Source of the DNA: Gordonia lacunae
GTDB lineage: Bacteria; Actinomycetota; Actinomycetes; Mycobacteriales; Mycobacteriaceae
DNA: 64,000 nt
Direction of reading: 5' to 3'
Assembly (NCBI RefSeq): GCF_002149015.1
Contig: NZ_NGFO01000013.1
Span: forward strand, 34,031 to 98,030
A program made the translations under genes and the position numbers. Positions 9,414 through 17,514 of the stretch are shown piece after piece; the stretch's first letter is position 1, and each line of letters begins with the position of its first letter. Under the pieces are notes generated by a model. It had not been told where the DNA came from. It did no database searches and was given only the letters and a program-made list of their open reading frames with translations.

Positions 9414-10016
9414 ATGCGTCGTAGAACCCTCACGACCGCGGCTGCCGCGGCCGCGATCGCCACGGCCGCCTCGGTGGCGGTCGCCGCCGCACCGTCGGAA
9501 CCGGTCGCGAATGTCCAGAATGCCGCGATCAGTACCGATTTCGGCAGCGTCGACCTCGGCAGCTCCGAACTCGGGACCCCGAACAGCAACTTCCTCTGGC
9601 AGAGTCCGCCGACGCGCTACATCGTCGTCCTCGGCGCCAAGTTCGGTGTCCTCGGCCAGACGCCCGACGTTCTCAAGCGCAGACTCGACGTCGCCGCCAA
9701 CCTGGGCAAGAAACACCCGTTCAACCGGATGATCGTCTCCGGTGGCGACACCCATTGGCTACCGGTCACCGAAGCGCAGTTCATGAACCTCGGACTCATC
9801 CGTCGCGGAATCCCCATGTGGCAGATGGTCAACGAGGGGCGGTCGACGTCGACCGTGCAGAACGCGCACTACACCGTCGGAATGCTCAAGGCCATGGGCG
9901 CCAACGGTGCCATCATCGTGACCAACGGCTTCCACATGGAGCGCGCGATGAAGAACTTCCGCGACGCGGCCCGGAAGCAGAACGCGCGCATCGAGTTCCG
10001 GTCCGCGTACGCCTGA
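9414..10016 (+). CDS. Exported YdcF/ElyC-like DUF218 protein
   Basis: A 200-residue protein with an N-terminal signal sequence (MRRRTLTTAAAAAAIATAAS, then VAVAAAPSEP). A DUF218-type alpha/beta domain follows: YIVVLGAKFGVLG, then DVLKRRLDVAANLG, MIVSGGDTHW, NEGRSTSTVQNAHYTV and IIVTNGFHMERAM. This order (GxG start, SGG, E..S..T..N, F.M.RA) is characteristic of the YdcF/SanA/ElyC family, linked in other bacteria to envelope integrity, with no settled biochemical reaction. It ends 30 bp before the 21-bp repeat array at 10047. Confidence 0.85.
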   Translation: MRRRTLTTAAAAAAIATAASVAVAAAPSEPVANVQNAAISTDFGSVDLGSSELGTPNSNFLWQSPPTRYIVVLGAKFGVLGQTPDVLKRRLDVAANLGKKHPFNRMIVSGGDTHWLPVTEAQFMNLGLIRRGIPMWQMVNEGRSTSTVQNAHYTVGMLKAMGANGAIIVTNGFHMERAMKNFRDAARKQNARIEFRSAYA

Positions 10017-10046
10017 GCGATGCCGCGCCGAGCGTGCGTCGTCATC

Positions 10047-10183
10047 CGTCGACCGTGCGTCGACATTCGTTGACTGTGCATCGGATCCCGTCGACCGTGC
10101 GTCGAAATTCGTCGACTGTGCGTCCGGCCGCGTTGACTGTGCGCTCGATTGCGTCGACGGTGCGTCGCAAGTCGTCGACGTAG
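10047..10183 (+). repeat. Intergenic 21-bp-period array, left of the DUF559 gene
   Basis: Seven cores of the form CGTYGACBGTGCG begin at 10047, 10068, 10089, 10110, 10131, 10152 and 10173, each exactly 21 bp from the last, with more variable spacers such as CGAAATT. The final core (CGTCGACGTAGC) is degenerate. Orientation is the same as the in-gene array at 7496 and opposite to that at 11140. It fills the gap between the YdcF-like and DUF559 genes. Confidence 0.95.
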
Positions 10184-10186
10184 CGA

Positions 10187-11068
10187 TCAGTACGCACCTC
10201 GTGCCTTCATCGCTGTGACGATCTCGACGACGATCCCGAAGGGCTCGTCACGGAGGCGATGGCGATCGACGCGGATCATGATCCACCCCTGCTCACGTAA
10301 TCTCGCGTCTCGCTCTTCGTCTCGAGCGCGCTGCTCCGGTGACGAATGGAAGTCCTCGCCGTCGTACTCGACGCCTATCTTCAGCGCTTCGTATCCCAGA
10401 TCGATTCGCGCGAAGGGCTTTTCGCTCGGGTTAGGCACAGCGATCTGGAGATCCGGGGTGGGCAGTTCCGACCGGAACATGAGCAACCGCACCCAACTCT
10501 CGGGCGGCGACTCGGCTCGCGCGTCGACCAGGGGTGCCAACTCCCGTATCTGACGAACGTGGCGGCGTCTCCGCTGGGCGTCGGCGTACCGGGCCAGGGT
10601 CCGGGTGTCGAGGTCGGTCGCCTTGGCCAAGGCATCGAGATAGCCGAGAGCGCGCCATGCCGGTTGCATTCGGCCGATGTCGAAAGCGGTGCGGAGGGGG
10701 GTCGTCACCCGCACACCATCGACAACGCACCAATCTGCCGGGTCGATGTCGAACCGGTGGGTGATGGTCCCCTTGGCGGGGCGTCCGGATCCGGTCGTAC
10801 GTCGGACGAGTTCGATGCTGAAGTCGTCGTCGTACCACGCCGAGCCGAGGAGTATCGCCGCCGCCATACCTCCCACCACGGGTTCGCCTTGCGCACTCGC
10901 GGCGACTGCCAGAATCCGTTGCCGCGCGGTGAGCAGCGTCGACCGATCGACGAAGTTGCTACCTCGCAGATGCCGGAATCCGACGTCGAACTGCGCCGAC
11001 GCCATGTCACCGAGCGTTGCGTCGTTGCGGGTGGTCAAGGGGACGGCACCGGTCACGAAGATCGTCAT
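10187..11068 (-). CDS. DUF559 (Vsr-like endonuclease fold) protein
   Basis: A 293-residue protein with two recognisable halves. The N-terminal two thirds resemble the AbiEi-like winged-helix/antitoxin arrangement often seen with DUF559 in Actinobacteria, including DGVRVTTPLRTAFDIGR. The C-terminal domain has the DUF559 pattern: FARIDLGYEALKIGVEYDGE, DFHSSPEQRARDEERDARL, then GWIMIRVDRHRLRD, consistent with a PD-(D/E)xK/Vsr-type nuclease core. The activity is unproven; such proteins are abundant, lineage-specific paralogues in Gordonia and Rhodococcus. It is flanked on both sides by 21-bp-period repeat arrays in inverted orientation, which is unusual. Other upstream start codons are possible. 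Confidence 0.8.
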   Translation of the reverse strand: MTIFVTGAVPLTTRNDATLGDMASAQFDVGFRHLRGSNFVDRSTLLTARQRILAVAASAQGEPVVGGMAAAILLGSAWYDDDFSIELVRRTTGSGRPAKGTITHRFDIDPADWCVVDGVRVTTPLRTAFDIGRMQPAWRALGYLDALAKATDLDTRTLARYADAQRRRRHVRQIRELAPLVDARAESPPESWVRLLMFRSELPTPDLQIAVPNPSEKPFARIDLGYEALKIGVEYDGEDFHSSPEQRARDEERDARLREQGWIMIRVDRHRLRDEPFGIVVEIVTAMKARGAY

Positions 11069-11139
11069 ACAGACTCGGACGCAGCAGGAGGCGGATCGGT
11101 TTCATCTACCCGACGTGAGGCACGGCGACGATCGCACGC

Positions 11140-11212
11140 TCGACGAAATTCGACGCCCAGTCGACGAAATCCGACGCCCAGTCGACGGAAAACGACGCCC
11201 AGTCGACGAAAC
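11140..11212 (-). repeat. Intergenic 21-bp-period array, right of the DUF559 gene, inverted
   Basis: Three full units plus a partial one begin with TCGACG at 11140, 11161, 11182 and 11203, spaced exactly 21 bp, each continuing through AAAT and CGACGCCCAG with few changes. Read on the minus strand they give CGTCGACTGGGCGTCG, the same core as the array at 10047, so the two arrays face each other across the DUF559 gene. The array runs into the terminator at 11212. Confidence 0.95.
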
Positions 11213-11239
11213 GCCCCGCCGGCGAAGGCCGGCGGGGCG
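11212..11239 (-). terminator. Strong hairpin after the acyl-CoA dehydrogenase gene
   Basis: A perfect 12-bp GC-rich stem (CGCCCCGCCGGC / GCCGGCGGGGCG) with a GAAG loop lies 40 bp past the acyl-CoA dehydrogenase stop. There is no long T-run, as is common in actinobacterial terminators. Confidence 0.75.
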
Positions 11240-11279
11240 AATCCGTGGTTTCGACAGGCTCAACCAGCGGTGGGGGCGC

Positions 11280-12443
11280 TCAGCGCAGGAGCGCGCGGCT
11301 CATGACGACGCGCTGGATCTGGTTGGTGCCCTCGTAGATCTGGGTGATCTTGGCGTCGCGCATCATGCGCTCGACCGGGAAGTCGCGGGTGTATCCGGCA
11401 CCGCCGAAGAGCTGTACGGCGTCGGTGGTGACCTCCATCGCGACGTCGGAGGCGAAGCACTTCGACGCCGAGGAGATGAAGCCGAGGTTCTTCTCGCCGC
11501 GTTCGGCGCGGGCGGCCGAGGTGTAGACCATGAGGCGAGCGGCCTCGACCTTCATCGCCATGTCGGCGATCATGAACTCGACACCCTGGAACGAGCTGAT
11601 CGGCTTGCCGAACTGCTTGCGGTCCTTGACATAGGCGATCGCCTGGTCGAGCGCGCCCTGGGCGATGCCGACGGCCTGCGCGCCGATGGTCGGGCGGGTG
11701 TGATCGAGGGTCTGCAGCGCGGTCTTGAAGCCGGTGCCCTCGTCGCCGATGATGCGGTCGAGCGGGATCGTGCAGTCCTCGAAGTAGAGTTCCGCGGTCG
11801 GCGAACCCTTGATGCCGAGCTTCTTCTCGAGCGGTCCGACGGTGAAGCCGGGGTCGTCCTTGTGCACCATGAACGCGGAGATGCCGTTGGCCTTCTTCTC
11901 CGGGTCGGTCACGGCCATGACGGTGTACCAGGTCGACTTGCCGCCGTTGGTGATCCAGCACTTGGAGCCGTTGAGCACCCAGTTGTTGCCGTCCTTGCGG
12001 GCGCGGGTCTTCATCCCCGCGGCGTCGGAGCCGGCCTCGCGCTCGCTGAGTGCGTACGACGCCATCGCCTCGCCGGAGGCGATCCCGGGCAGCACCTGCT
12101 GCTTGAGCTCGTCGGAGCCGTTGAGGATCAGGCCCATGGTGCCGAGCTTGTTGACGGCGGGGATGAGCGACGACGACGCGTCGACGCGGGCGACCTCTTC
12201 GATGACGATGCACGCCGCGATGGAGTCGCCGCCCTGGCCGCCGAACTCCTCGGGCACATGGATGGCGTTGAATCCCGAGGCGACGAGGGCGTCGAGCGCT
12301 TCCTGGGGGAACCGGGAGTTCTCGTCGACGTCGGCGGCGTGGGGCTCGATCTCCTTCTCGGAGAGCGCACGGATCGCCTCGCGCAGCGCGATGTGCTCTT
12401 CCGGGAGCTCGAAGACGTTGAAGTCGGGATTTCCGTAACCCAT
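11280..12443 (-). CDS. Acyl-CoA dehydrogenase (about 387 residues)
   Basis: A canonical acyl-CoA dehydrogenase: helical N-terminal domain, beta domain with YALSEREAGSDAAGMKTRA and CWITNGGKS (FAD and substrate contacts), and C-terminal domain ending QIYEGTNQIQRVVMSRALLR, where the Glu of YEGT is the usual catalytic base position. It introduces the alpha-beta double bond in acyl-CoA with transfer of electrons to ETF. Length is typical of short- or medium-chain and branched-chain enzymes; chain-length preference cannot be told. It is monocistronic in appearance, followed by the hairpin at 11212. Upstream a GGCAC-TGA-GTGCC element at 12524 may be regulatory. Confidence 0.93.
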   Translation of the reverse strand: MGYGNPDFNVFELPEEHIALREAIRALSEKEIEPHAADVDENSRFPQEALDALVASGFNAIHVPEEFGGQGGDSIAACIVIEEVARVDASSSLIPAVNKLGTMGLILNGSDELKQQVLPGIASGEAMASYALSEREAGSDAAGMKTRARKDGNNWVLNGSKCWITNGGKSTWYTVMAVTDPEKKANGISAFMVHKDDPGFTVGPLEKKLGIKGSPTAELYFEDCTIPLDRIIGDEGTGFKTALQTLDHTRPTIGAQAVGIAQGALDQAIAYVKDRKQFGKPISSFQGVEFMIADMAMKVEAARLMVYTSAARAERGEKNLGFISSASKCFASDVAMEVTTDAVQLFGGAGYTRDFPVERMMRDAKITQIYEGTNQIQRVVMSRALLR

Positions 12444-12613
12444 GACAACTCCTCACGGCACCTGCGGTGCCTGTTCGTTCCCGGCACGCGTGTACCGGCA
12501 GATGTTGACGACCAGTGCAGCACGGCACTGAGTGCCATGTCAATCCGCACGAACCCTTACCCGGCCGATTGTCCTCGAATCCGCGGCGATTGTCCCGCGG
12601 CCGCGCGCCGGAG

Positions 12614-13309
12614 TCAGCCCTCCCCCAGCTCTTCGGCCACGCGACGTGCAACTTCGGCCGGCGCGGTGCCCGCCGGGTAGGTGACGACGGTGACCTGTCT
12701 GCCCGAGTCCGCCACCGGCGTCGACACCTCCCCGAGGCGTGCGGCACCGAGTGCCAAGGCCACCCGCTCCAGTTCCACACGCAGCCGTTCGGGCGTGGCC
12801 TCGGCGTCGCCGCGGATCATCTGTCGGAGCAGGAAGTTGTGGGTGCCGGTGACCGCCGCCACGTAGGCGACGACGTGAACCGGCGACTCGTCGGGCAATC
12901 GCGCACGCAGGAACTCCTCGAACGCGCCCTGGTAGCGATAGGTCGTCACCAGTTCCCGGTCTCGCAGCGCCGGCACCTCCTGCACCACCTGCGCCCGCCG
13001 CACCGCGAGCTCCCGATCCCGCACGAAGTGGGCGAAGACCAGTTCCGCGGCGGCACAGACGGCCAGCCACGGGTCACCGTGGTCGGTGGCGAGCCGGTCG
13101 TCGACCTGCGCGAGCAACGACTCGTGATCGGCGAAGATCACGTCCTCCTTGGACCCGAACTGCCGGAAGAACGTGCGGCGGGACATACCGGCGGCCGCCG
13201 CGAGCTGGTCGACGGTCGTCGACTCGTAGCCGTGCTCGCTGAACAATCGGATCGACTCGGCGACGACACGCGTGCGAAAGACGACCGGATCGGTGTCCGC
13301 GACTGACAT
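12614..13309 (-). CDS. TetR/AcrR family regulator
   Basis: A 231-residue repressor-type protein. The N-terminal TetR helix-turn-helix reads RVVAESIRLFSEHGYESTTV then AAGMSRRTFFRQFGSKEDVI. A larger helical ligand domain follows, and the C-terminus has an added segment with VADSGRQVTVVTYPAGTAPA. It is divergent from the large acyl-CoA dehydrogenase at 13468 and upstream of the one ending at 11280, so control of one or both fatty-acid genes by an acyl-CoA-type ligand is a reasonable inference. The 158-bp divergent gap contains no palindrome I could identify with confidence. Confidence 0.88.
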   Translation of the reverse strand: MSVADTDPVVFRTRVVAESIRLFSEHGYESTTVDQLAAAAGMSRRTFFRQFGSKEDVIFADHESLLAQVDDRLATDHGDPWLAVCAAAELVFAHFVRDRELAVRRAQVVQEVPALRDRELVTTYRYQGAFEEFLRARLPDESPVHVVAYVAAVTGTHNFLLRQMIRGDAEATPERLRVELERVALALGAARLGEVSTPVADSGRQVTVVTYPAGTAPAEVARRVAEELGEG

Positions 13310-13467
13310 GGGTCAAGTATCACCACATCGAGGCGACGAGGCCCTCGGGCCGTTCCCGAAGAAGGAGTTCGGCGCCGACCTGTGTAGCGGATCGGCACGC
13401 ATTACTCGTCAGTAGCGGCCGCCACAAAAGCTGGGTCCGACGCGTGGTCACTACGTACGGTGGAGCC

Positions 13468-15561
13468 ATGGCAACCCCCACCGCTCCCTCCGAGAAGACT
13501 CCGGCTGAGAAGAGCTCGACGGAGAAGACCCCGTCGACGACGAGTCCGACGCCCATCGCCACCGAGCCGACCGTCGACGACCCGGTGACGCCGGCACCGG
13601 TGTCCGCCGACGACGAGCTGTCCGCGGACGAGCGAGCCCTGCTCGTCGACAATCTGCGGTTCGTCCTGGACGGTCGCTGGCGCACGACGAGGGAGACGGT
13701 GCGGGAGAACTCGAATCGCGCCGACCTCCTGCCGGACCCGTCCCGAACACTCGACGAGGCGCGCGCCCACACCCTCGAGGTGATGCGCGAGCTCGCCTCC
13801 CAGGGCTTCGCCGCCGCCGGTTTCGCCGAAGACCACGGTGGCAGCGGGGACATCGGCGCCTCGATCACCGCCATCGAGATGCTCGGCTACGCGGACCTGT
13901 CGCTCATGGTCAAGGCCGGTGTGCAGTGGGGCCTGTTCGGTGGCGCCGTCGAGAACCTCGGCACCGCACGGCATCACGAGAAGTATGTGCCCGGGATCAT
14001 CGACCTGAGCGTCCTCGGGTGCTTCGCGATGACCGAGACCGGACACGGCTCGAACGTCCAGGCCATCGAGACCACCGCGACCTACGACCCCGATGCCCGC
14101 GAATTCGTCATCAACTCCCCGACCCCGTCGTCGCGCAAGGACTACATCGGTGGCGCCGCCGCCCACGCCCGCTACGCCGCGGTGTTCGCCCAGCTCGTCA
14201 CCGGCGGGCCCGACGAGGAGGCCGAAGGCCGTGGCGTGCACTGTTTCGTGGTACCGATCCGCGACGAGGACGGCAACGACCTGCCCGGCGTCACCACCAG
14301 CGACTGCGGATACAAGGGCGGACTCGCCGGCGTCGACAACGGCCGGATCATGTTCGACAACGTCCGCGTCCCCGCCGAGAACCTGCTGAACCGATACGCC
14401 GACGTCGCCGACGACGGCAGTTACAGCTCCCCGATCGAGAACACCAACCGCCGCTTCTTCACGATGCTCGGCACGCTCATCCGCGGTCGCGTGAGCGTGG
14501 CCGCGACGGCGGGTGCGGCCGGCCGCAAGGCCCTGGCACTCTCGACCCGCTACGGACTGATCCGCAAGCAGTTCGAGGCACCCGAGGGCACCGACGAGAT
14601 CACCGTGATGGACTACCTCGGTCACCAGCGAAAGCTGTTGCCGCTCATCGCCAAGTCGTACGCGATCGGGTTCGCGCAGAACGAGATCGTCGACGAGCTG
14701 CACGAGGTCCAGTCGGTCGCACCCGATGATTCCGACGCCGGTCGTCAGCGCCAGCTCGAGGGCCAGGCAGCCGGCCTGAAGGCCTACGCCACCTGGCACG
14801 CCTCCCATGCCATCAACGTCAGCCGCGAAGCCTGCGGCGGCGCAGGCTATCTCGACGAGAACCAGCTGTCGATCATGCGCGGCGACATCGACGTCTTCAC
14901 CACCTTCGAGGGCGACAACACGATCATGACGCAGCTGATCGCCAAGGAGCTGCTGTCGGCGTACTCCGAGGACGTGCAAGGACTCTCGGCCGGCGGCTGG
15001 GTGCGGTTCATCGCCGGTATGGCCCGCGACGTCGTGGCCGAGAAGACCGCGGTCCGGCAGGTCGTGCAGACCCTGCTCGACGGCTCCGACGAGGACACCG
15101 AGAAGTCCGCGCTCACCGACCGCAGCACGCAGATCCGACTGTTCCGCAATCGCGAGGACCACCTCGTCCGCACGTGTGCGCAACGTCTGCGCCGCGCCCT
15201 CGACGACGACAACGACGCCTTCGAGGTGTTCAACAACGCGCAGGACCACCTGTTGAAGGTGGGTCACGCCCACATCGAACGCGTGGTGCTCGAAGCCTTC
15301 GTCGAAGCCATCGAGAACTGCGATTCCCGTTCGGCGGCAGAGCTTCTGGGCAAGGTGTGCGACCTGTTCGTCTACTCGGCACTGGAGGACGACCTGTCCT
15401 GGTTCCTGATGCACCGGCACATCTCGGTGGAGCGCGCCAAGGCCATCCGCCGCGGGGTCAACGAGCTGTGCCAGGAGCTGCGCCCGCACGCGCGGTCGCT
15501 CGTCGACGCATTCGGCGTCCCCGAGGAGCTGTTGCGCGCACCCATGTTGCAGAACGGCTGA
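13468..15561 (+). CDS. Large acyl-CoA dehydrogenase (FadE type)
   Basis: About 697 residues from the ATG at 13468, which follows GGTGGAG; an in-frame GTG lies at 13444. The first 45 residues are a Thr/Pro/Glu-rich tail with no fold signal. A long acyl-CoA dehydrogenase follows: CFAMTETGHGSNVQAIETTA in the beta domain, RKDYIGGAAAHARYAAVFAQ, and REACGGAGYLDENQLSIMRG with FEGDNTIMTQLIAKELL in the C-terminal region. Those last motifs and the extra C-terminal helical domain are closer to acyl-CoA oxidase-like FadEs than to the 380-residue type. Its substrate is probably a long or unusual acyl-CoA. It is divergent from the TetR gene and closed by a strong terminator at 15584. Confidence 0.9.
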   Translation: MATPTAPSEKTPAEKSSTEKTPSTTSPTPIATEPTVDDPVTPAPVSADDELSADERALLVDNLRFVLDGRWRTTRETVRENSNRADLLPDPSRTLDEARAHTLEVMRELASQGFAAAGFAEDHGGSGDIGASITAIEMLGYADLSLMVKAGVQWGLFGGAVENLGTARHHEKYVPGIIDLSVLGCFAMTETGHGSNVQAIETTATYDPDAREFVINSPTPSSRKDYIGGAAAHARYAAVFAQLVTGGPDEEAEGRGVHCFVVPIRDEDGNDLPGVTTSDCGYKGGLAGVDNGRIMFDNVRVPAENLLNRYADVADDGSYSSPIENTNRRFFTMLGTLIRGRVSVAATAGAAGRKALALSTRYGLIRKQFEAPEGTDEITVMDYLGHQRKLLPLIAKSYAIGFAQNEIVDELHEVQSVAPDDSDAGRQRQLEGQAAGLKAYATWHASHAINVSREACGGAGYLDENQLSIMRGDIDVFTTFEGDNTIMTQLIAKELLSAYSEDVQGLSAGGWVRFIAGMARDVVAEKTAVRQVVQTLLDGSDEDTEKSALTDRSTQIRLFRNREDHLVRTCAQRLRRALDDDNDAFEVFNNAQDHLLKVGHAHIERVVLEAFVEAIENCDSRSAAELLGKVCDLFVYSALEDDLSWFLMHRHISVERAKAIRRGVNELCQELRPHARSLVDAFGVPEELLRAPMLQNG

Positions 15562-15583
15562 ACGCCCGCCTCACAGCCCCACC

Positions 15584-15616
15584 GCGGCCACCGTCGAGGA
15601 GACGGTGGCCGCAGTG
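15584..15616 (+). terminator. Rho-independent-like terminator after the large FadE gene
   Basis: A perfect 12-bp stem (GCGGCCACCGTC / GACGGTGGCCGC) with a five-base GAGGA loop begins 22 bp after the stop codon and is followed by AGTGCGTTTTCC. The stem plus nearby T-run make it one of the clearest terminators in the window. Confidence 0.8.
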
Positions 15617-15799
15617 CGTTTTCCGGGCCGGTGTTTGGTCATCGGCAAAGCGGGCATACTGCCGCCGACGCCGCTGTGGAGACCACGCTGCGACGCACCG
15701 ACGAGATCGCCCGGGCCTCGCGTCCGCTCTGGCCTGTGCCGTGACTTGTCCCATCCGCGCTTGCACAGCGTGCCCACATGCCGATTCGGAAGGGGAATC

Positions 15800-16714
15800 A
15801 TGTTCCGCCACACCGATTACATGCAATTCGACGTCAAACCCGAGAAGCCCGACCCCATCTACGCACGCAAGCTCCAGGAGCTGCTCGGCGGCGCCTACGG
15901 CGAGATGACCGTGACCATGCAGTACCTCATGCAGGGCTGGAACTGCCGCATGAAGGGCAAGTACAAGGACATGATCATGGACATCGCGACCGAGGAGATC
16001 GGTCACGTGGAGATGATCGCGACCATGGTCGCGCGGCTGCTCGAGGGCGCCCCGGTCACCAACTCGACCGAGAACGCGCTCGGGGACCCCGTCGTCGCGG
16101 CCGTCCTCGGCGGCACCGATCCCACCCAGGCCATCTTCTCCGGCGGCGGGCCCCGCCTGGCCGACAGCAACGGCGTGCCCTGGAACAGCGGTTACATCAC
16201 ACACAGCGGCAATCTGCTCGCCGATTTCCACGCCAATGTGACCGCCGAGGCCCAGGGACGCGTGCAGACCGCGCGTCTGTGGCACATGACCGACGATCCC
16301 GGCGTGAAGGCGATGCTGCGGTTCAACCTCGCCCGCGACACCTTCCACCAGAACCTGTGGCTGAAGGGCATCGAGGAGCTCAAGGAGGACGGCCTGGAGG
16401 GCACCATCGCTCCCGACGATCTGTTCGACGAAGAGTTCAGCGAGCACGCCAGCACGCTGTGGCACCTCTCCGACGGAGAGGACTCGAACAAGGGCGGCTG
16501 GGCCAGCGGGCCCACCCCCGACGGTGCCCACGAGTTCAAGTTCCTGGCCGATCCGCAACCCCTCGGCGACCGGCAGTCCGGCCCCCCGCCGGACCCGAAG
16601 CTCTACGCCACCTACGACGGCGCGATGGGCACCCCGCAGAAGCCGCAGTTCGGCACCGAGAAGGGTGTCATCGGCAAGATCAAGGACGCCGTCGACCCCG
16701 ACCCGTCCGGCTAG
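15800..16714 (+). CDS. Manganese catalase family protein
   Basis: A 304-residue protein with the dimanganese catalase fold: QLLGGAYGEMTVTMQYLMQG, then IMDIATEEIGHVEMIATMVA (Glu-x-x-His ligand pair in EEIGHVE), TAEAQGRVQTARLWHMTDDP and RFNLARDTFHQNLWLKGIEE (second Glu/His set). Such enzymes dismutate hydrogen peroxide without heme. The ATG at 15800 follows an AGGGGAA ribosome-binding site. A catalase-like hypothetical gene starts 95 bp downstream on the same strand, suggesting a small oxidative-stress unit. The 238 bp upstream hold the FadE terminator and presumably the promoter; I see no clear -10/-35 pair. Confidence 0.92.
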   Translation: MFRHTDYMQFDVKPEKPDPIYARKLQELLGGAYGEMTVTMQYLMQGWNCRMKGKYKDMIMDIATEEIGHVEMIATMVARLLEGAPVTNSTENALGDPVVAAVLGGTDPTQAIFSGGGPRLADSNGVPWNSGYITHSGNLLADFHANVTAEAQGRVQTARLWHMTDDPGVKAMLRFNLARDTFHQNLWLKGIEELKEDGLEGTIAPDDLFDEEFSEHASTLWHLSDGEDSNKGGWASGPTPDGAHEFKFLADPQPLGDRQSGPPPDPKLYATYDGAMGTPQKPQFGTEKGVIGKIKDAVDPDPSG

Positions 16715-16809
16715 ACCGACAGTTGTTCTGCGCACGTCGCCCGGCGGCGGACCCGATCACGGGGACGCCTCCGGGCACGGCGCGCGTCCACCCGACAACC
16801 GGAGTTCTC

Positions 16810-17514
16810 ATGAGCGCACTACCCGACCTCATCACGACCCCGTTCCGCTGGCTCGGCGCCCTCAGGCATGCACGGGTGTTCCATCCCGACGGACTGCTGT
16901 GCGGAGGCCGAGCGGCGCTGTCCGCGGATCACCCACTGCCCTTCCGGAGCGGGCCGGTGTCGGTGCGGGTGTCGAAAGGGATCGGCACGCCCGGCGGACT
17001 ACCGGACATCGTGGGGCTGGCCATCCGCTTCCCGTCGACCGACCCGGGCACGGTGGGCGGCGGCGGCGTCTCGCCGTCGACCAACGCGACCGGCGCCTGG
17101 GACCTCCTGCTGGCCGGCCCGGCCCCGCTGGCCGGCCGCCTGCCCGTACCGCTTCCCACGACGCACTGGGCGACCGCGGTGTCGAGCCTGACTCCTTACC
17201 GGTACGACGGCGAGCTGTACTGGATTCGAGCCCGCATCCTCGAGCCGTCGGAGTCCTCGGGACTGTCGATCGAGGATCTGGCCGCCCGTCTGCGCCGCAA
17301 CCAGCCGATCGTGATCGTCCTCGAGGCAGGGGTCGGACGGTTCGTCCCGGTGGTCCGGATCGAACTCGATCACGTCCTCACCGGACTCGACGTCGACTTC
17401 GATCCGATCCTGCACCGGCCCGCGGGCGTCGAGTTCGCGCCGTCGTGGCTCGGTGACCTACGACGCCGCGCCTACCGCGACAGCCGGGCGGGCCGTCACT
17501 CGGTCGATTCCTGA
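16810..17514 (+). CDS. Conserved hypothetical, distant heme-catalase-like fold
   Basis: A 234-residue protein, often labelled only as phosphodiesterase or hypothetical in related genomes. The segment RHARVFHPDGLLCGG, then VRVSKGIGTPGGLPDIVGLA and IRFPSTDP, echoes the start of monofunctional catalases and SrpA-like proteins (H..G.. then VR.S...G....D..G.A.RF). The catalase heme ligand region is not evident, so enzyme activity is doubtful. Its position directly after the manganese catalase supports a redox context. The 3' end overlaps the converging DUF3093 gene by 19 bp. ATG at 16810 is chosen for a family-like N-terminus. Confidence 0.7.
   Translation: MSALPDLITTPFRWLGALRHARVFHPDGLLCGGRAALSADHPLPFRSGPVSVRVSKGIGTPGGLPDIVGLAIRFPSTDPGTVGGGGVSPSTNATGAWDLLLAGPAPLAGRLPVPLPTTHWATAVSSLTPYRYDGELYWIRARILEPSESSGLSIEDLAARLRRNQPIVIVLEAGVGRFVPVVRIELDHVLTGLDVDFDPILHRPAGVEFAPSWLGDLRRRAYRDSRAGRHSVDS

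Noticed and set aside
10047..11212. 21-bp arrays as a CRISPR
   Set aside because: Unit and spacing are only 21 bp in total with no unique spacers, and no cas genes are present.
12524..12543. GGCAC-TGA-GTGCC element and TTGACA (minus strand, 12543-12538) as the acyl-CoA dehydrogenase promoter/operator
   Set aside because: The -35-like TTGACA has no acceptable -10 at the right distance and the inverted repeat is short; kept only as a remark in the gene entry.
13444..13467. Earlier GTG start for the large FadE
   Set aside because: ATG at 13468 has GGTGGAG at proper distance; the extra eight codons have no support.
13402..15489. 695-codon minus-strand frame across the large acyl-CoA dehydrogenase
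   Set aside because: Antisense to an unmistakable FadE; composition is Val/Gly/Asp-rich without motifs.
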